64,000 bases of DNA from JAYWDA01 sp043747555 (GTDB taxonomy: Bacteria; Bdellovibrionota; Bdellovibrionia; Bdellovibrionales; Bdellovibrionaceae). The notes beneath the pieces are model-generated. The model ran no database searches. It saw only the letters and a list, made by a program, of their open reading frames with translations, and had not been told where the DNA came from. Of this stretch, positions 7,693 through 16,349 are shown one piece after another. Position 1 is the stretch's first letter, and every line of letters begins with the position of its first letter. Made by a program: the position numbers and the translations under genes. The DNA lies in assembly GCA_043747555.1 (NCBI GenBank), contig JAYTOY010000006.1:1-64000 (forward strand), given 5' to 3'.

Positions 7693-9360
7693 TTATTTTT
7701 GATCAACGTTAAATTTGATCAAAACACGCTGTGATTTTTTACAATCAAACTTTTTACAAAAATCTTTGGCATTGGCAGATGCTACATCTCGGCTGATCTT
7801 AGCAGCTTCAAAAAAGCTTTTTCCGGACACTTTTACAAGGGGACGGATCTCGCGCTGATGATTGAAATCCATTTTGTCTTGATTAAAGACGTATTGAAAA
7901 ATAGATTTGGCGCGTTGGTAACTAAGATCCAAGTTGTACTCCACGGCTTTTTTGTCATCTGCACCCATGCTAGTGGGATCAATAAATCGACCCTGGTAAG
8001 TCGGGGATGCAAATCCTATGATTTCAATGGCGCTAATTTTTCCTGCGATTTTTTTATTTTCCATCAGAGATTTAGCATAAATCGGCAGTGCTTTCTGAAG
8101 AATCTTTGCCATCTCAGGTTTGATTTTGGCGTTGCCGCTGTCAAAATAATGATCGCCGAAATCAAGGGTCACATCGCCAGTTTCGCCGTCAATTTCTGCT
8201 TTAACTCCAGCTTTTGCAAAGCCTTGCATAATTTCTTTAGCCACATTCTTTTTGGCGTCGTTAAGAGCTCGGGCTTTTGCCAATTCGGCCTCGCTCCCAG
8301 CTAACTGGCCTTTAAGGCCACTGATCTTGTCGCCAAGTTCACGTTCTTTTTTTGCAATTCCAGCTCGGTAAGCGGCTTCTTTTGAAGCTCGATCAGCGGC
8401 ACTTAATTTTTGGCGACCCATCTCGGCATCAAAGGCCGCTTTATCACGAGCTCTTTGACCTTCAAAGTCACCTCGAAGCTTTGCAGCTTGTTCAGCAAAG
8501 CCTTTTTCTGCGCCTGCCAATTTTCCTGCCAGCTCTTGTTTTTCAGTCGCCAATCTTTGTTTTTCAGCTTCGGCTTGGCCCAGAGAGCCTTGTGTGCTTG
8601 CCAGCTGAGTGCTGACCGCTTTTAACTGTTGCTCTGCTTGGGCTTGTTGAGTTTGCAAATCTTTAAGTCTTTTATTATGTTGCTCCCGCGCCTGAGAGAT
8701 CTGAGTCTGATATTTCTTTTGCGATAGCTTTTGGTTTTTATAAGACCAGTTTAGTTCCTTCAGTTTTTTACTGAGAGTTTGGTTCATGTTTTCAATTTGC
8801 TCTTCACGTTCAGCAATTTGATTTTTCTTTTCCTCAACTGTGGATTCTAAAGATCCTATTTTTGAATCTTGATCCGTGATTTCTTGATCCTGTTCTTCAA
8901 TAATTGTATTTCGTTTTTTAATCCTAGATTTTGCAATTGTATTTGAATTTAAAATATTTCGAATCATTTGCTGATACTTATTAAGAGCAAGTTCTTTTTT
9001 TGCGTTTTCTTGGGATTCTGTTTGAAGTTTTTCTTTTTCGTTTTTGGCTTGATCCTGTAGAAGATCTAACTTCGCCATAAGATCCTGATACTGCTTTGCC
9101 TCGTCTTGAGTGGCATCTGTTTCTAAATACTCTTTATTAAGACTATTGTAGACTTTTAATTGGTTCTTTAAATCTTCATTTTCAAGCGTGACCTTGCGAA
9201 TTTGCAGTTGCTGCTGAATGCCATTCGTTCCCGTTCGCAAGCTAGCTGTGACATAGAGTAAAAGAAAGACGAAAGACAGACCCATAAATAAATCTGAGTA
9301 CGAGGTCCACTGGCTATCGTGGTTTTGTTGGTCTTTATGTTTCTGATAATTAAAGCTCAT
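7693..9360 (-). CDS. MotB/ZorB-like stator with coiled coil and OmpA domain
   Basis: A 555-residue protein. A short cytoplasmic N-terminus leads to one transmembrane helix (about 22-41, SDLFMGLSFVFLLLYV) with an Asp at residue 23, where MotB and ExbD carry the ion-binding Asp. A long coiled coil follows (about 47-370). Its first half is Glu/Gln/Lys-rich and its second half Ala/Gly/Lys-rich, like TolA. The C-terminus (about 385-550) is an OmpA-type peptidoglycan-binding domain beginning DFGDHYFDSGNAKIKP. The coiled coil is far longer than in MotB. Upstream GGGAG gives a good ribosome site. First gene of the operon. The partner is inferred to be the MotA/TolQ-like protein 14 bases downstream. 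Confidence 0.85.
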   Translation of the reverse strand: MSFNYQKHKDQQNHDSQWTSYSDLFMGLSFVFLLLYVTASLRTGTNGIQQQLQIRKVTLENEDLKNQLKVYNSLNKEYLETDATQDEAKQYQDLMAKLDLLQDQAKNEKEKLQTESQENAKKELALNKYQQMIRNILNSNTIAKSRIKKRNTIIEEQDQEITDQDSKIGSLESTVEEKKNQIAEREEQIENMNQTLSKKLKELNWSYKNQKLSQKKYQTQISQAREQHNKRLKDLQTQQAQAEQQLKAVSTQLASTQGSLGQAEAEKQRLATEKQELAGKLAGAEKGFAEQAAKLRGDFEGQRARDKAAFDAEMGRQKLSAADRASKEAAYRAGIAKKERELGDKISGLKGQLAGSEAELAKARALNDAKKNVAKEIMQGFAKAGVKAEIDGETGDVTLDFGDHYFDSGNAKIKPEMAKILQKALPIYAKSLMENKKIAGKISAIEIIGFASPTYQGRFIDPTSMGADDKKAVEYNLDLSYQRAKSIFQYVFNQDKMDFNHQREIRPLVKVSGKSFFEAAKISRDVASANAKDFCKKFDCKKSQRVLIKFNVDQK

Positions 9361-9429
9361 TGCAACTCCCTAGAGTCATCTTCAAAAGAGCTATCGACAG
9401 GTTCGGCTAGAGTCTTTACGGACTTTGGT

Positions 9430-9636
9430 TTAAGTTTCTGAGATTTTTAAATAGTATTTACGAGCCTCACTGAGAGCACTTATGAGCTTTTTTTCTCCCA
9501 TCTCTAGACTGTCCTTTGGTCGGCGCCGAGCGGTTCTTACCATTTTTAATCTTGATGAAAAAGTCATGTTTTTTAAGTTTGAAAATGTTCTATTGACTTT
9601 TTTTATGACAAAGACTGACATTCGTCGATGATACAA
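9430..9636 (-). CDS. possible small basic protein upstream of the motor operon
   Basis: An open frame of up to 68 codons, rich in Arg and Lys, ending 69 bases before the stator gene. The longest form starts at a TTG that overlaps the divergent M48 gene. Internal ATG starts would give 63, 45 or 37 residues. None of these starts has a convincing ribosome site, so expression is doubtful. The stretch may instead hold the operon promoter. No family is recognised. Confidence 0.22.
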   Translation of the reverse strand: MYHRRMSVFVIKKVNRTFSNLKNMTFSSRLKMVRTARRRPKDSLEMGEKKLISALSEARKYYLKISET

Positions 9637-10422
9637 AAATATTTAATAGCCCTTAGTTTTTTATCGCTTGTTCATTGTGCTAGCTCAACGGAAGAGGGAG
9701 CTGTTGGCATTCGTCGCCGTCAGCTTTTAGCTTTTCCTGAAGACCAAGTTAATAGGTTGGCTGTGCAAAATTACGAGGAAGAAAAAGGAAAGGCAAAACA
9801 GAAAAATGCGCTTGATCAAAATCCACAACAGTTAAAAAAGCTTCAAGAAATTTCTAAAAAATTAATTTTGCAGACCACCGTTTTTCGAAAAGATGCAAAA
9901 GCCTGGGCGTGGGAAGTCCACACTATCAGTAGCCCTGAATTAAATGCTTACTGTATGCCTGGAGGAAAGATCATTTTTTACTCAGGCATTATCGATAAGC
10001 TAAAGTTGTCTGACGGAGAGATCGCAGCCATTATGGGGCACGAAATAGCGCATGCGCTTCGTGAACACGGACGTGAGCGAATGACCGAACAGTTTGCGCA
10101 GCAGGGCTTACTACAAATTGCAGTGATCTCTGGAAAGCTTGATCCCAAATATGCTCAGCTTGCAGGAGTTGCTTTTCTGGCAGCAATGACCCTGCCGAAC
10201 AGTCGGAGAGATGAATCTGAGGCCGATGAAATTGGTCTAGAACTGATGGCTCGGGCAGGTTATGACCCGAAGGAAGCCGTCAATTTATGGAATAAAATGC
10301 AGTCCCAGGGCGGAGCCAAACCACCAACTTTCTTAAGCACCCATCCAGCCAGCGATCAACGCATAGCTAATATCGAAATTCTAATGCCGAAGGTTATGCC
10401 TCTTTATCAGAAGACCCGATAA
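9628..10422 (+). CDS. M48-family metalloprotease lipoprotein
   Basis: A 264-residue zinc protease of the periplasm. The signal peptide ends in LVHC, so Cys17 is the likely lipid anchor. The catalytic HEIAH (HExxH) is near residue 142. The third zinc ligand is in ESEADEIGLELMARAGYD around 194-212, the classic M48 second motif. Final residues carry FLSTHPASDQRIANIE, the usual ending of LoiP/BepA-type enzymes. Family role: quality control and turnover of outer-membrane proteins. It is single-domain, without the TPR tail of BepA, so closer to LoiP/YcaL. It stands alone between divergent and convergent genes. No good ribosome site is seen before the ATG. Confidence 0.92.
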   Translation: MIQKYLIALSFLSLVHCASSTEEGAVGIRRRQLLAFPEDQVNRLAVQNYEEEKGKAKQKNALDQNPQQLKKLQEISKKLILQTTVFRKDAKAWAWEVHTISSPELNAYCMPGGKIIFYSGIIDKLKLSDGEIAAIMGHEIAHALREHGRERMTEQFAQQGLLQIAVISGKLDPKYAQLAGVAFLAAMTLPNSRRDESEADEIGLELMARAGYDPKEAVNLWNKMQSQGGAKPPTFLSTHPASDQRIANIEILMPKVMPLYQKTR

Positions 10423-10432
10423 TAATTTTTTT

Positions 10433-10900
10433 TTAGATTCCGGCCAAAGATAATTGTCGCGCCACTTCGCCTAATGTTTGTGTGTCTAAAGCACTAAAAA
10501 ATGGTGTGCGCTCTTTTTGATTTGAATCCAATAAATGGACTAAGTAACCAAGCAGGTCATCTGTCGTAATGATCCCTACGGCATCGTCATTATCGTCTGA
10601 AATCAAAAGTGAAGAGATCTTATGCTCCAGCATTTTGAATATAGCAGATCTTAACGGCGTATCCTGATCGATATAATAGATCGGAGAATTCATCACACGC
10701 TCGACAGGAATTTCTTCAAGGTTTTCGAGAAGTGTAAAATCTCGCTTGCTAATAATGCCCACGATCACGTCGAGCTCATCAACCACGGGCAGGTGCCGAA
10801 TTCGGTTCTGTTTCATGATGTCAGCAGCTGCAGCGACCGGTGATCCGATCGGAACTGCAATGAGTGTCTTCGACATAATATCTTTGATTTGGGTTTCCAC
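10433..10900 (-). CDS. tandem CBS-domain protein
   Basis: A 155-residue cytoplasmic protein made of two CBS domains (about 5-60 and 72-130), each with the IRHLPVVD or ISSLLISDD core and the following VGIISKRD or VGIITTDD turn. Such pairs bind adenine nucleotides and sense energy state or regulate a partner. No catalytic domain is attached. The start is GTG, with GGGAGG nine bases upstream. It stands alone. It converges with the M48 gene (10-bp gap). The partner is unknown. Confidence 0.9.
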   Translation of the reverse strand: METQIKDIMSKTLIAVPIGSPVAAAADIMKQNRIRHLPVVDELDVIVGIISKRDFTLLENLEEIPVERVMNSPIYYIDQDTPLRSAIFKMLEHKISSLLISDDNDDAVGIITTDDLLGYLVHLLDSNQKERTPFFSALDTQTLGEVARQLSLAGI

Positions 10901-10981
10901 TTTAAAAAACCTCCCGAGAATGATTTGCCTTTATTTCTCTGCAAAAAGGGGAGGCTAACTCAAAAGCTATAAAACAGTGAT

Positions 10982-11011
10982 CCTGGAGCCGTTGAACCAT
11001 TTTGCCCCAGG
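10982..11011. other. hairpin in the CBS-recN gap
   Basis: CCTGGAGC (10982-10989) pairs with GCCCCAGG (11004-11011) with one G-U pair and a 14-nt loop. It lies after the minus-strand recN stop codon (11065) and before the CBS gene. No T-run follows on either strand, so it is not a classical terminator. Could be a 3' end stabiliser of the nadK-recN mRNA. Confidence 0.3.
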
Positions 11012-11064
11012 GAGACCGGTGTTTTCGTGCGGTATTGTCCCGAGATAGAGAAGCCTAGTATTGT

Positions 11065-12753
11065 TTAATGGCTAAGTAATTCCTGAGCATGGGCAATACT
11101 AGTTTTAGTAATTTTCTCACCACTAATTAGGCGCGCAATTTCTTGCACACGTTCTTTGCTACTAAGTTCGGAAACGTCCATGCTCATAGCGCCTTTCTGA
11201 GGCGACTTATGAATGTAAAAGTGGACGTCGCCGGCCGCTGCCACTTGAGGAAGATGAGTGACAGTAATGACCTGTTGGCCTTTTGCGATTAATTTTAATT
11301 TTTTTCCAACTTTTTCAGCTGTGACGCCAGAAACTCCGGCATCCACCTCATCGAATAAATAGGTTCGAGGCCATTTAGAAGAACCCACAACACGCTTTAA
11401 TGCTAAAAGAATTCTTGAGAGCTCACCCCCAGACGCCGTTTTACCAAGAGCACGGGCCGGGTCCTTGATTGACTGCTGAGTCATAAATTCGACATCGCTA
11501 TCGCCTAGTGAATTTAACTGAAGCATTTTTTCAACGGCGATATGAAAAGTAACACCCTTCATATTTAAATCAGACAGCTCAGAGTTAACCTCTTTAGCCA
11601 AATCTTTAGAGAACTTGCTGCGCTTGTCGTGGAGTTCTTGGGCTTGCTTCTTTAATTCAAGCTGCAGTTGGATGGATTTCTTACGCAAATCCTCTAAACA
11701 AGAATCAGAACTTTGCAATTTGCCAATTTCGGTTTCCATTTCGAGCAGTGCCTTTAAAATATCGTCCATGCTGGGTCCATATTTTTTTTGCAATTTTCGG
11801 ATGTCACTGAGGCGACCTTCAAGATCATCCAAACGACTTGGATCTTCCTCGAGGCTGGAAGTATGCCGGCGAATTTCAAAGAAAGTATCGTCCAAAATAC
11901 TTTGCACTTGTTCTAGTTGCGAAAGTTTTTCTGACAAAACAGGATCCAAGTTTCCAATTTCTTGACCTTTGCGTAAAATGGATTTAATTCGCGCCAGGGC
12001 AGAGTCGTCCTCACTGATAAGTGCCATTTCAGCGGAGTCTACGAAAGACATAATGCGGGATGAGTTTTTAAGGCGCTTCACCTTTGATTCTAATTCAACA
12101 TCTTCGCCAGGAGCTAAATCAAGCTTGCCGATTTCATCACGCTGAAACATTAAGTAATCTAAACGTTGAGCTGTGAATTTAGAATTTTCTTCAAGTTCAC
12201 GGATCTCGGTTAAAGTGTTTTTAAAAGTTTCGTATTTCTCTGTGTAGTTAAATCTTTTTTCCAAAAGGCCAGCCGCTTGGTCTAGCATATCCATATGATA
12301 AGACTTGGACAGCAGATTTTTATTTTCATGTTGGCCAGTCATTTCAATCAATGGAGCTTGGTGACCAGTGACCTCAATCAGGGGAGCAACAATTTCTCGT
12401 AATACTCCGAGCGTATTTAAGTGGCCATTTAGATAAATTCTTGATTTGTCACCTTGGCTGATCACACGGCGAACGATTAAAATATCGTCCTCACATTCGA
12501 TGCCAAATTCTTTTAATTTTTCACGTAGGTCTTTTCTCTTGGAAACATCAAAAGAACCCTCAATCGTCGCTTGCTCGGCGCCTGTTCGAATTGATTCAGC
12601 AGACGCTTTTCCGCCCATTAAAAGCCCAAGACTTTTCAGGAGTACAGATTTTCCGGCACCAGTTTCTCCGCTAAGAATATTAAGACCTTGTTTGAATTGG
12701 ATTTGCACGTTTTCAATGATCGCGAAGTTATGCACTTTAATTTCGAGTAACAC
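11065..12753 (-). CDS. recN: DNA repair protein RecN
   Basis: A 562-residue SMC-like ATPase for double-strand-break repair. Walker A is GETGAGKS near residue 30. The signature is TASGGELSRILLALK, and Walker B is TYLFDEVDAGVSG near 425. A coiled-coil arm lies between them. Near residues 123-142 the normally single LIxIxGQHE segment occurs twice (LIEVTGHQ then LIEMTGQH), a 10-residue tandem duplication. The gene is 11 bases after nadK, a common gene pair. The operon probably starts at the M3 peptidase. Family length is about 550, so the duplication is the only clear oddity. Confidence 0.97.
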   Translation of the reverse strand: MLLEIKVHNFAIIENVQIQFKQGLNILSGETGAGKSVLLKSLGLLMGGKASAESIRTGAEQATIEGSFDVSKRKDLREKLKEFGIECEDDILIVRRVISQGDKSRIYLNGHLNTLGVLREIVAPLIEVTGHQAPLIEMTGQHENKNLLSKSYHMDMLDQAAGLLEKRFNYTEKYETFKNTLTEIRELEENSKFTAQRLDYLMFQRDEIGKLDLAPGEDVELESKVKRLKNSSRIMSFVDSAEMALISEDDSALARIKSILRKGQEIGNLDPVLSEKLSQLEQVQSILDDTFFEIRRHTSSLEEDPSRLDDLEGRLSDIRKLQKKYGPSMDDILKALLEMETEIGKLQSSDSCLEDLRKKSIQLQLELKKQAQELHDKRSKFSKDLAKEVNSELSDLNMKGVTFHIAVEKMLQLNSLGDSDVEFMTQQSIKDPARALGKTASGGELSRILLALKRVVGSSKWPRTYLFDEVDAGVSGVTAEKVGKKLKLIAKGQQVITVTHLPQVAAAGDVHFYIHKSPQKGAMSMDVSELSSKERVQEIARLISGEKITKTSIAHAQELLSH

Positions 12754-12764
12754 GATTCCCCCTG

Positions 12765-13646
12765 TTAGCTGCGGTCGCCAAATTTTAATTTTTCTCGTAG
12801 TAAATGATAGGGATTAAATCCCGGAGCTCGAACCACCCAATGATCATAGGTGCTTTTTTCAACGAGCACTTCATCAAGGGGGGTGATTTCCATCAGTTTT
12901 TGTCCATCCACAACAAAGTGCGCTTTCATCCCAGCACCTTGTAGTTTAAAAGATAATTTTCGATCGTCAGGAAAAATTAAAGGTCGGTTCGTTAAGGAAT
13001 GGGGGGAGACTGAAGTCACCACCAAAGCCCGAACCTCAGGATCTAAGATGGGGCCACCAGCCGCCAAATTATAGGCTGTCGAGCCTGTCGGGCTTGCAAC
13101 GATCAAACCGTCGGCTTTGACTTCACTAACCAAAAATTTATCACTGTAAATTGCGATATTAATAAGCTGAGAAAAAGATCCCCGCTCGAGCACGACATCA
13201 TTCAGCGCGTGAGCTTCCTCTTTTAATTTACCGGCACGGTAAACTTTAGTGGCAATCATCCGTCGGGGACTTAAGATCAACCGACCTTGCATCGTTTTTT
13301 CAAGAACGTCACAAACTTCTTCCGCTCTGTAAACTGTCAAAAATCCGAGGGACCCCATATTAAAGCCAACGATCGGAACCCGTCGGCCCCTTAATAAGCG
13401 GACGGCCCTTAGATAGGTCCCATCACCGCCAAGGACCACCACCAGATGAACTTTATCCCATTGGCGAGAGGTCTTAATCAAAGTTGTCCCGGGAATTAAC
13501 TTTTGATCAGGCGCTGTGAATGCTTGATAGCCCCGCTCTTTAAGCCACGCCGTTACTTTTTTACTAATGCTAACAGCCTGGGGAGTGTGAAGGCGGTAAA
13601 CAATAGCGACATTTTTAATCGAGCTTAAAAGTTCGGGCTTTGACAT
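12765..13646 (-). CDS. nadK: NAD kinase
   Basis: A 293-residue enzyme that phosphorylates NAD to NADP with ATP or polyphosphate. It has the GGDGT motif (LGGDGTYLRAVR, near residue 75) and NMGSLGFLT. It also has NDVVLERG near 150 and SPTGSTAYNLAAGGPI, all diagnostic. Length is normal. The start codon overlaps the stop codon of the M3 peptidase by one base and the gene is followed by recN, so translation is likely coupled. The cytosolic role is as in all bacteria. Confidence 0.97.
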   Translation of the reverse strand: MSKPELLSSIKNVAIVYRLHTPQAVSISKKVTAWLKERGYQAFTAPDQKLIPGTTLIKTSRQWDKVHLVVVLGGDGTYLRAVRLLRGRRVPIVGFNMGSLGFLTVYRAEEVCDVLEKTMQGRLILSPRRMIATKVYRAGKLKEEAHALNDVVLERGSFSQLINIAIYSDKFLVSEVKADGLIVASPTGSTAYNLAAGGPILDPEVRALVVTSVSPHSLTNRPLIFPDDRKLSFKLQGAGMKAHFVVDGQKLMEITPLDEVLVEKSTYDHWVVRAPGFNPYHLLREKLKFGDRS

Positions 13647-15718
13647 TAAATCAGTCCATCCCTGCGAAGAAGCGCATTTGGATCAGGCTCGCGACCACGA
13701 AATTTTTTATAGAGATCCATCGGGTGTTCAGTGCCGCCGCGAGATAAAATATTCCGACGGAAACTTTCTGCCACCTCAGGATTAAACAAGCCTTTTTCTT
13801 TAAAAAACTCGAAGGCATCAGCATCTAAAACCTCGGCCCATTTATAAGAATAATAACCCGCTGAATAGCCACCTGCAAAAATGTGACTAAAACTGCAAGA
13901 AGAATTCGTGCCAGAGATTCGCTCCATCAGGCGAGTTTCGGAAGTTGCTAAGTCTTCAAAAGCGTCGACGTCTTTAATCTGGGAAGGATTCGTTGAGTGC
14001 CAAGTCATATCCATCATCGCAAAAGTGACTTGTCGTAACGAAGTCCACCCTGCTAAGTATTTTTGGGAGGCCTTCAGTTTGTCCATAAGGTCGTTAGGGA
14101 TCGGCTCGCCCGTTTGGTAGTGGCGAGCAAAAATATCTAAACCCTCTTTTTCAGCAACCCAGTTTTCCATAATTTGCGAAGGCAGCTCAACGAAATCCCA
14201 ATAGACGTTGGTGCCAGCGATACTGCGATAGGTGCAGGTCGAAAGCATGCCATGCAAGGCATGGCCAAATTCATGGAATAAAGTTTGCACTTCATTGTAG
14301 GAAAGAAGTGACGGTTTCGAAGGCGTCGGTTTCGTAAAGTTACAAACGATACTGACATGAGGCCGCTGTACGGCCCCATACATCATCCCCTGTTCCCGGA
14401 AAGTGGTCATCCAAGCGCCACCCTTTTTAGTTTCACGAGGAAAAAAATCAGTGTAAAAAAGGCCAATGTATTGATTTAATGTATCGCGAATTTCATAAAC
14501 TTTAACTTCGGGGTGATAAGGTTGAACATTTTTGGTTTCTTGAAATGTAAGGCCATAGAGTCTGCGAGCGTGCTCAAAAACTCCTTCAATGACTTTTTCG
14601 AGCTGAAAATAGGGGCGAAGTTCTTCTTCATTGAAAGAATATTTTTTTTCTTTTAATTTTTCTGAAAAATATCCGAAATCCCATGGTTTAAAATCCATAA
14701 CCGATTCAGAGTCGCGTCCAAACTTAACGACTTCATCTAAATCTTTTTGAGCCGCCTGTTTCGAAGCAGTTAATAATGTTTTTAAAAATTTATTCACGGT
14801 GTTTGTATCTTTGGCCATACGTTCGGCCAAAACATAATCGGCATGAGTTTTAAATCCTAAAATGTAGGCGCGGTCATGGCGAAGTTGAACGATTTTTTTA
14901 ACATTATCCTGGTTATCGAACTCATCGCGAAATGCACGCGAGCTGTAAGCGCGCCACATTTTTTCGCGCACAGACCTCGTTTTTGCATAAGTCAAAAAGG
15001 GAATGAAGCTAGGCGCTTGCAAATTGAAAAGCCATTTTCCCACGTGCCCTTTAGCTTCGGCAGCGACCATGGCGGCTTCAACAGCGCCTTCAGGAAGACC
15101 GGCAAGGTCCGATTTTTTTTCAATGATCATTTCAAATTTATTGGTGGCTTTTAAAACATTCTCTGAAAACTGAGGTCCTAAAATAGAAAGCTCTTGATCA
15201 ATGGCACGAATTCTTTCTTTGTTTTCTGGCGTGAGCATGGCGCCATTACGGACTAAATCATTATAGGTTTTTTCAAGAAGCCGATTTTGCTCAGGGGAAA
15301 TTTTTTGGTTCGACCGGTTTTCGTAAACCGTTTGAACTTTTTTAAAAATAATAGGATCTAATGAAATATCAGAACCGAAACTTGAAAGAATGGGATAAAA
15401 GTCTTTAGCCAATGCTTGGAGTTCTGGAGTGGCGTGCGCAACTTCAAGGTTTGAGAAAATGCTTCGGATATTGTCGACTCGCTCAGAGCAGCATTCAATG
15501 GCAAGAATAGTATTATCAAAAGTAGGGTAGGCCGTGTTGGTTTTAATCAACTCGATATGCGCTTTTGCTTCTTGGATTGCGGCTTGAAGGGCGGGAATAA
15601 AGTCCGTCACCTTAATTTGGTCAAAAGGCACAGAATGATCTGGTGTTGTGAAGTTTTTCAGTAGGGAATTATCGGAGGTCATAGCTTCCACCTTGTTTCT
15701 AAGCGAGTTAAAGAACAA
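13646..15718 (-). CDS. dcp: M3-family zinc oligopeptidase (Dcp/PrlC type)
   Basis: A 690-residue cytosolic zinc peptidase that cleaves short peptides. The catalytic TLFHEFGHALHG (HExxH) is near residue 465. The C-terminal SAGYYSYKWAEVLDADAFE segment and the final FRGREPDPNALLR tail are typical of the Dcp branch. PrlC (oligopeptidase A) is the close alternative. No signal peptide is visible. First gene of an operon with nadK (one-base overlap) and recN. An M3 peptidase next to nadK is unusual in E. coli terms but needs no special explanation. Confidence 0.9.
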   Translation of the reverse strand: MFFNSLRNKVEAMTSDNSLLKNFTTPDHSVPFDQIKVTDFIPALQAAIQEAKAHIELIKTNTAYPTFDNTILAIECCSERVDNIRSIFSNLEVAHATPELQALAKDFYPILSSFGSDISLDPIIFKKVQTVYENRSNQKISPEQNRLLEKTYNDLVRNGAMLTPENKERIRAIDQELSILGPQFSENVLKATNKFEMIIEKKSDLAGLPEGAVEAAMVAAEAKGHVGKWLFNLQAPSFIPFLTYAKTRSVREKMWRAYSSRAFRDEFDNQDNVKKIVQLRHDRAYILGFKTHADYVLAERMAKDTNTVNKFLKTLLTASKQAAQKDLDEVVKFGRDSESVMDFKPWDFGYFSEKLKEKKYSFNEEELRPYFQLEKVIEGVFEHARRLYGLTFQETKNVQPYHPEVKVYEIRDTLNQYIGLFYTDFFPRETKKGGAWMTTFREQGMMYGAVQRPHVSIVCNFTKPTPSKPSLLSYNEVQTLFHEFGHALHGMLSTCTYRSIAGTNVYWDFVELPSQIMENWVAEKEGLDIFARHYQTGEPIPNDLMDKLKASQKYLAGWTSLRQVTFAMMDMTWHSTNPSQIKDVDAFEDLATSETRLMERISGTNSSCSFSHIFAGGYSAGYYSYKWAEVLDADAFEFFKEKGLFNPEVAESFRRNILSRGGTEHPMDLYKKFRGREPDPNALLRRDGLI

Positions 15719-15765
15719 TTATGAGTAACATAGAAGGGGGTAGGAAACAGCTGTTGCGCGCGGCT

Positions 15766-15792
15766 TTGCGACATTTTTCTGCGCTGTATAAA
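15766..15792 (+). promoter_or_regulatory. candidate promoter for the AMIN-like gene
   Basis: TTGCGA (15766-15771) and TATAAA (15787-15792) with a 15-bp spacer, or TTTGCG with 16. The -10-like box is good and the spacing is slightly short. It lies 53 bases before the preferred start codon at 15846. Confidence 0.35.
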
Positions 15793-15845
15793 TTCGCTTG
15801 ATGAAAGTGGCTAAAATTGATCAAATCGAGGCTTGGGGAGGTTCT

Positions 15846-16349
15846 ATGCATTCTGTTATTTTATTGGTGGCTTTAGGCGTATTTTTTCAGGCTCAAGGGG
15901 CCTTAAAACCACTTCCTGTGAAACCACAGAAAATTTTAATTGGTTCTGGTTCTATGGCCGGTGGAATTGCGGGCACGGGTTTTAGCCTGATGAATTTGAA
16001 AACAATGACTAACCTGCAAACCCGCTCAGAGCGTCTTATGTTTGATGTTGGAGATATTGACGGGCACCCGATGAAGGGACTGCCGGGCTACTTTAATGTG
16101 GAGTTAAAAAATAACGCTAAAAGGATTGTTGTGGATTTCTCGCAGATGCCGACCACTTTGATGGACTCTAAAGCTTTGTCGGAACGGTTGAAAAAATCAA
16201 CTTATGTGCAAAGTGTGAAAATGCTATCTGATCCCTCAGATCATACTTTAAGTCTTATTATGGAACTCAAAAAACCGGTGAAGTTAAAAGTGTTTCAAGT
16301 TCCAGGGCAGAAAAGCACGAGTAAGTTAGTTTTGGATCTATTTTCTTAA
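15846..16349 (+). CDS. exported AMIN-domain-like protein
   Basis: A 167-residue protein from the preferred ATG, which has GGGGAGG four bases upstream. The frame is open to a TTG at 15798 but that start lacks a ribosome site and would precede a clean signal peptide (about residues 1-18). The mature part includes RIVVDFSQMP and ends in KLVLDLFS, with the strand pattern of AMIN domains, which bind peptidoglycan or outer-membrane partners. It overlaps the next gene by one base (TAATG), so the two likely work together. AMIN similarity is moderate. Confidence 0.7.
   Translation: MHSVILLVALGVFFQAQGALKPLPVKPQKILIGSGSMAGGIAGTGFSLMNLKTMTNLQTRSERLMFDVGDIDGHPMKGLPGYFNVELKNNAKRIVVDFSQMPTTLMDSKALSERLKKSTYVQSVKMLSDPSDHTLSLIMELKKPVKLKVFQVPGQKSTSKLVLDLFS

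Noticed and set aside
7858..8625. Plus-strand reading frames opposite the stator coiled coil
   Set aside because: They are antisense shadows of a biased coiled-coil sequence. They lack ribosome sites and known domains.
4406..9360. Full Zorya defence system
   Set aside because: ZorA/ZorB-like architecture is present in part, but no helicase or nuclease gene (ZorC, ZorD or ZorE type) is beside it. The FHA protein is not a Zorya part that I know.
10982..11011. SRP or tRNA-like RNA gene in the CBS-recN gap
   Set aside because: Only one stem could be drawn. The conserved SRP tetraloop and tRNA arms are missing.
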